Shown piece by piece: positions 60,560-64,000 of a stretch of DNA of 64,000 bases (positions are counted from its first letter, which is position 1; each line of letters begins with the position of its first letter). Position numbers and translations under genes: made by a program. Below the pieces are notes generated by a model. It made no database searches, was not told the DNA's origin, and saw nothing but the letters and a program-made list of their open reading frames with translations. The stretch covers positions 12,566 through 76,565 of the forward strand of contig CAJUGE010000018.1 in assembly GCA_910586295.1 (NCBI GenBank), given 5' to 3'. This stretch comes from an uncultured Bacilli bacterium. GTDB taxonomy: Bacteria > Bacillota_I > Bacilli_A > RF39 > UBA660.

Positions 60560-62278
60560 ATGGCGACTGTTGAGGTTATTAAAAGTAATAATCTCATAAC
60601 CGAAGAAATCAATACTGAAAATAAACTAAAGAAAGTATGTGCATATTGTAGAGTTTCAACAGATAGTGAGGAACAATTAACAAGTTACTCATCACAAATA
60701 AAACATTATTCAGCACAGATAAAAGCAAATCCTAATTGGGAGTTTGTAGGAATATATGCTGATGAGGGTATAAGTGGAACACAAGTTAAAAAACGTACTG
60801 AATTTCAAAGAATGATAAATGATGCTTTAAATGGTAAGATAGATATTATCATAGCAAAATCAATATCAAGATTTGCAAGAAATACTATTGATACATTAAA
60901 GTATGTAAGAGATTTAAGAGAGCATAAAGTTGATGTGTATTTTGAAAAGGAAAACATTCACACATTAGAACTTGAAAGCGAAATGTTTTTAACACTCTTT
61001 AGTGCATTTGCTCAAGCTGAAAGTGAATCAACTTCTCAAAACGTTAAAATGGGAATAAGAGCAATGATGAAACGTGGAGAATTTGTTGGTAAAGCAGAAT
61101 GCTATGGCTATAAATGGAATAAGGAAACAAAGACACTAGAAGTTTACGAAGAACAAGCAAGTGTTGTTAGAATGATATTTAATTGGTATGCTGATGGAGT
61201 TGGAACACGAACGATTGCTAATAGACTTAATGAAAAAGGTTATAAAACTTATACAGGTAAGAATTTTACAGGGCAAGGTGTAAGAGAAATGATTTCTAAT
61301 GAAAAATATGTTGGAGATTTATTGTGTCAAAAGTATTACACGATAAGTCCTCTAACACATAAGAAAACAAGAAATTATGGCGAACGTGAAAAATATTATG
61401 TCAAAGATCATCATACACCTATCATTACAAGAGATGTTTGGGACAAAGTACAAGAAACACTAACAAAAAGAAGTAAGAAGATAATCCCTGATGGTAAAAG
61501 TCATGCAAGTAAATTCACAAGTCAATATGCTTTTAGTTCTAAAATTGAATGTGGACTATGTGGAACAAATTATGCTCGTAGAGTTAGTGGCAAGTATAAA
61601 GATGGAAGTCAAAAAGTTTATTGGGCTTGTTATCATAAAGTAGTTAAAAAAAGTAATTGTGAACACTCTATAACCTTTAGGGAAGACATTTTAAAAGATT
61701 TATTCGTACAAATATATAACTCTATTGTAGAGAAAAAGCATAAGACCAAAGATAAGTTATTAAATGCAATACGTGAAACTTTAGAAAGTGATGATAGCAA
61801 GAATAAAATTGATAAACTTTATAAAGAACTAGAATCACAGCAAAAAAGATTATCTAATTTAATTGATATGAAACTAGATGACTATGAGAATAAAAATGCT
61901 TATACTGAAAAGGAAAAAGAAATAAATAGTAAGATTAAAAGTCTAAATGATGAAATCTATCAATTAGAGTTAGCAAATAACAATAACAAAGAAATTTCTA
62001 AAAGACTTAAAGAAATAGAAGAAGTTGTGTTTGAAAGTGAAAAATCTTTAAAAGAATTTGATGAGGTAGCATTTGAAAATTTAGTAGAAAAAATCAAAAT
62101 AGGCGAAAAAGATGAGAACGGAAATGACAACCCTAATGTGATTCGATTTATTTTAAAAATTGGTGGAGATTATAAAGCCATAATCTACACAAACAATAAT
62201 AGTATTGATGATGTGTCATTTGAACAAGGAAACAGGAATAACTGCTCCAGATATAACCTTATTGAAATTTATAGCTAA
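60560..62278 (+). CDS. Large serine integrase of the second element
   Basis: The start is ATG 60560 (MATVEVIKSNN), aligned with MASVKVI of the first recombinase and preceded by AGAGAGG; the open frame begins 54 bases earlier without support. The 572-residue protein has the catalytic Ser33 in CAYCRVSTDSEEQ, SISRFARNT, a recombinase domain, zinc-ribbon CGLCG with a WAC...C pair, and a coiled coil. It is clearly homologous to the first recombinase over its length. The frame crosses the right attachment core at 62234-62237, so the last 13-14 residues come from the disrupted XRE gene read in another frame. Confidence 0.93.
   Translation: MATVEVIKSNNLITEEINTENKLKKVCAYCRVSTDSEEQLTSYSSQIKHYSAQIKANPNWEFVGIYADEGISGTQVKKRTEFQRMINDALNGKIDIIIAKSISRFARNTIDTLKYVRDLREHKVDVYFEKENIHTLELESEMFLTLFSAFAQAESESTSQNVKMGIRAMMKRGEFVGKAECYGYKWNKETKTLEVYEEQASVVRMIFNWYADGVGTRTIANRLNEKGYKTYTGKNFTGQGVREMISNEKYVGDLLCQKYYTISPLTHKKTRNYGEREKYYVKDHHTPIITRDVWDKVQETLTKRSKKIIPDGKSHASKFTSQYAFSSKIECGLCGTNYARRVSGKYKDGSQKVYWACYHKVVKKSNCEHSITFREDILKDLFVQIYNSIVEKKHKTKDKLLNAIRETLESDDSKNKIDKLYKELESQQKRLSNLIDMKLDDYENKNAYTEKEKEINSKIKSLNDEIYQLELANNNNKEISKRLKEIEEVVFESEKSLKEFDEVAFENLVEKIKIGEKDENGNDNPNVIRFILKIGGDYKAIIYTNNNSIDDVSFEQGNRNNCSRYNLIEIYS
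62234..62237 (+). other. Right attachment site (attR) core of the second element
   Basis: AGGA matches the core at 51867-51870. From 62238 the sequence is the continuation of the host XRE gene. Confidence 0.75.
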
Positions 62279-62816
62279 AGAGTTAGATATCACAGTTGAA
62301 GAATTATTAGATGGAAAAGTTGAAAATAAAGCAAGAAAAATTAATGTTAAAATTTTTATTAGTATATTATGCATCTTATCTATTTTAATTTTGATGTTTA
62401 CATTTCTAGTTAATGAAAAAAAAGAAAGTGTTTATATTATCTATAGTAAAGATAAAAGTTTTAGTTTTAGAGGACATATTATGATAGGCAAAGAGAATAG
62501 TATATTATCTTTAAATGATTTTAAACTTTTAGATTTGGAGTTAGATAAAAAAGTAAATTATTTTAAATTAGAATTAAAAAATTCCGAAAATATAATAGCA
62601 GAATATTATTGTGATAATTTTGGGAATGAAAGTGAATTATATTTATCTAAAATATTAGATGATGTTTATCTTGAACTTATAGATACATATAAAAATGAAA
62701 CAGTTATAATAGATAAAGAACTTATAAATTCTTTATCATTATATTTAGAATATTTAGAAATTGATGGAACTTTGAATAAATCTAATTTGCTTATAGAAAT
62801 TGGAAAGCAAAATTAA
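62238..62816 (+). pseudogene. 3' part of the XRE-family membrane regulator gene split by the element
   Basis: The frame encodes ITAPDITLLKFIAKELDITV, EELLDGKVENK, a membrane helix VKIFISILCILSILILMF and an extracellular domain ending in NLLIEIGKQN. It lacks the first 41 codons, which lie at 51748-51870. The intact protein would be an HTH regulator with a C-terminal sensor outside the membrane. An apparent start at 62205 is in element DNA and has no binding site. Confidence 0.92.
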
Positions 62817-63054
62817 GGGACTGTTGTAAAATTAGTAAAATAACTGATTTTCGATAGTTCTTATTTTAATTTTCTTGTTAAATAAAGGGATTGAATTATT
62901 AAAAAAAATAGGTTTTAATTAAAATTATTTGATTTAGCAGCAACTGATTTTTATAATTGGCGTAAAACGCCAGTAATTGGAAATTTAAGAAATTAACTTT
63001 TTTATAATTAAGAGTTATTATAGAGTCATGATTAAAAAGAAAGGAGGTAACAAA
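62817..63054 (+). other. Intergenic stretch with one hairpin
   Basis: TGGCGT (62958-62963) and ACGCCA (62967-62972) form a perfect 6-bp stem with an AAA loop, extended by AATT on both sides but without a T run. Its GC-rich core stands out. Nothing else was found. Confidence 0.4.
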
Positions 63055-63822
63055 ATGCAAAGAAAATTATTGATACTTTTGGTATTTAGTGTTTTTCTAT
63101 TTATTTTTGTTAAAACTTTGCATGCTGAAGAAATTGATGATGATAATTTTGTTCTTGTATCTCAAGTAGATAAATATTATAAAACAGTTACTTATTATGA
63201 TAGAGAAAATACAAAAACATATAACTTTAATTATTATAATAAAGCACAAAGTTCAAAAACTTATGAAATAACTAAAGAAGAATATGAAAATCAAAATGTG
63301 TTGGAACCTATGACTACTACTTCAATAGAAACGACTTATAAAAAATTGACTTCTCGTATTTTGCAAAATTCAAATTTATTTAAGTATGAGGCAATACTAA
63401 ATTGGAAAAATTTTCCTAAAAAAAGAAGTTATGATATTATTGGAATAGGTTTTAATAATAATGTAGCAGTTTTATCTAGTCCGGCATATTATACTGAATA
63501 TTGTCTAACAAATGGAATATGTCAAAAAATGACTTCCCATTCACCCAAGACTTTTAGTAATGGAGTTGGTACTACATTTTTACTCCCTACAGGGGATTTA
63601 ACATCATTATCAACTACGTTTTCTGTAATTATAACTAAAAACGATTCAAATACTATTACTAATCAAATAGCAACAGCGGATTATTCTCATGCAACTAAAA
63701 GTATAAGTTTAAATAATGCAAAAAATTATGATGTCACAAGTAACGGAATTGTTTTGAATGGAATTGCTAGTTATTATGATGAGATTCAACCAGCAATAGC
63801 AAGATGGTATGGAAATTGGTAA
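63055..63822 (+). CDS. Secreted protein of unknown function
   Basis: ATG 63055 (MQRKLLILLVFSVFLFIF) follows AAAGGAGG and is preferred over ATG 63028. The 255-residue protein has a signal peptide cut near LHAEE and a beta-rich mature part with one close Cys pair (EYCLTNGICQ) and the end IQPAIARWYGNW. It has no membrane anchor or LPxTG signal. The family is not recognised. The remaining 178 bases of the window show no gene. Confidence 0.6.
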   Translation: MQRKLLILLVFSVFLFIFVKTLHAEEIDDDNFVLVSQVDKYYKTVTYYDRENTKTYNFNYYNKAQSSKTYEITKEEYENQNVLEPMTTTSIETTYKKLTSRILQNSNLFKYEAILNWKNFPKKRSYDIIGIGFNNNVAVLSSPAYYTEYCLTNGICQKMTSHSPKTFSNGVGTTFLLPTGDLTSLSTTFSVIITKNDSNTITNQIATADYSHATKSISLNNAKNYDVTSNGIVLNGIASYYDEIQPAIARWYGNW

Positions 63823-64000
63823 TAATTATATTAGAAACCATAAAAATATTATATTAAGAGATAGTGTGAAAAGTTTTATGAAAAACTAAGCACTAAGTGA
63901 AAATGGTATTAATATGAAAATATTGATATAGAAAAGTAGTCAAAAATGACTGAAAATGATCTTTGAAAATTAGAATTAATAAAAAATGGACGTGCAAAAA

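Larger units (their letters stand above)
51868..62237 (+). mobile_element. 10.4-kb mobilizable integrative element inserted in an XRE regulator gene
   Basis: The element is bounded by AGGA cores and interrupts the XRE gene at its Trp-Glu-Arg-Gly codons; removal restores the gene. Contents in order: integrase C-terminal extension (in the circle), terminator, MobV relaxase with a nonsense codon, the MoxR/half-AAA/VWA/WG cargo operon, a structured intergenic region, a divergent XRE repressor, small element proteins, and the serine integrase. It has no conjugation genes, so it would be mobilized by a helper. Confidence 0.9.

Noticed and set aside
62205..62237. ATG 62205 as the start of a complete HTH gene
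   Set aside because: These codons belong to the integrase in another frame; the true 5' end of the gene is at 51748 and the restored protein has a full HTH.
1..64000. Alternative genetic code with TGA read as Trp, as in Mollicutes
   Set aside because: Conserved Trp positions use TGG and TGA ends several genes at the expected place, for example the TetR gene.
1..64000. tRNA or rRNA genes
   Set aside because: No cloverleaf with CCA end or rRNA-like stretch was seen on reading both strands; the serine recombinases use protein genes rather than tRNAs as targets.

Overview
The window is strongly AT-rich, reads cleanly in the standard genetic code (TGA is a normal stop, Trp is TGG), and carries almost every gene on the + strand. 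rpsB-tsf, a PP2C phosphatase/PASTA kinase/rsgA/rpe cluster and a spoIIGA-sigE pair point to a low-GC member of the Bacilli, probably a gut Erysipelotrichia/RF39-like lineage with at least part of a sporulation pathway. The taxon is an inference; no rRNA is present.

Layout. (1) 1-11.57 kb: right end of an integrative element with a 2266-residue methylase/helicase, an SSB-like protein, two related accessory proteins, a small protein and a large serine recombinase. It abuts a 3' fragment of serS, so it sits in the seryl-tRNA synthetase gene. (2) 11.7-26.3 kb: chromosomal genes, including a frameshifted AAA/DUF4143 ATPase, DUF362 and DUF5131 proteins, a tandem thioredoxin protein, a TetR-ABC exporter operon with a clear promoter/operator, a YtxH protein, a DUF6591-like zinc-ribbon membrane protein behind a promoter with a G8 tract, and a CtpE-like P-type ATPase. 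(3) 26.4-34.7 kb: rpsB-tsf and the stp-prkC-rsgA-rpe cluster, with wreckage around them: two surface-protein fragments, a dinD remnant, and a decayed type III toxin-antitoxin locus (two 35-36-bp repeats, terminator, internally deleted toxin). (4) 34.7-47.6 kb: envelope and secreted proteins: a His/Cys-rich peptide without a normal start codon, a membrane-anchored beta-sandwich protein overlapping a dockerin-bearing M6 peptidase, zinc-ribbon membrane proteins including an M4 peptidase, and a 685-residue CPNGG-repeat protein. (5) 47.7-51.7 kb: spoIIGA-sigE, regulators and a truncated lipoprotein. (6) 51.87-62.24 kb: a 10.4-kb mobilizable element inserted in an XRE-family regulator gene. Removing it restores the host gene exactly. 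(7) 62.8-64 kb: a secreted protein.

Most interesting system. The second element carries a MobV relaxase broken by one in-frame stop, a serine integrase, two regulators, and a four-gene cargo operon with its own promoter: a MoxR-like AAA+ ATPase, a half-AAA+ protein without a P-loop, a DUF2201-type HExxH plus VWA/MIDAS protein, and a WG-repeat-like protein. This looks like a compact MoxR-VWA machine with a built-in peptidase-like domain, possibly defensive. The integrase gene also crosses its own attachment site: in the excised circle its frame would run on for about 48 codons and end just before a terminator, so integration replaces the integrase C-terminus with host-derived residues.
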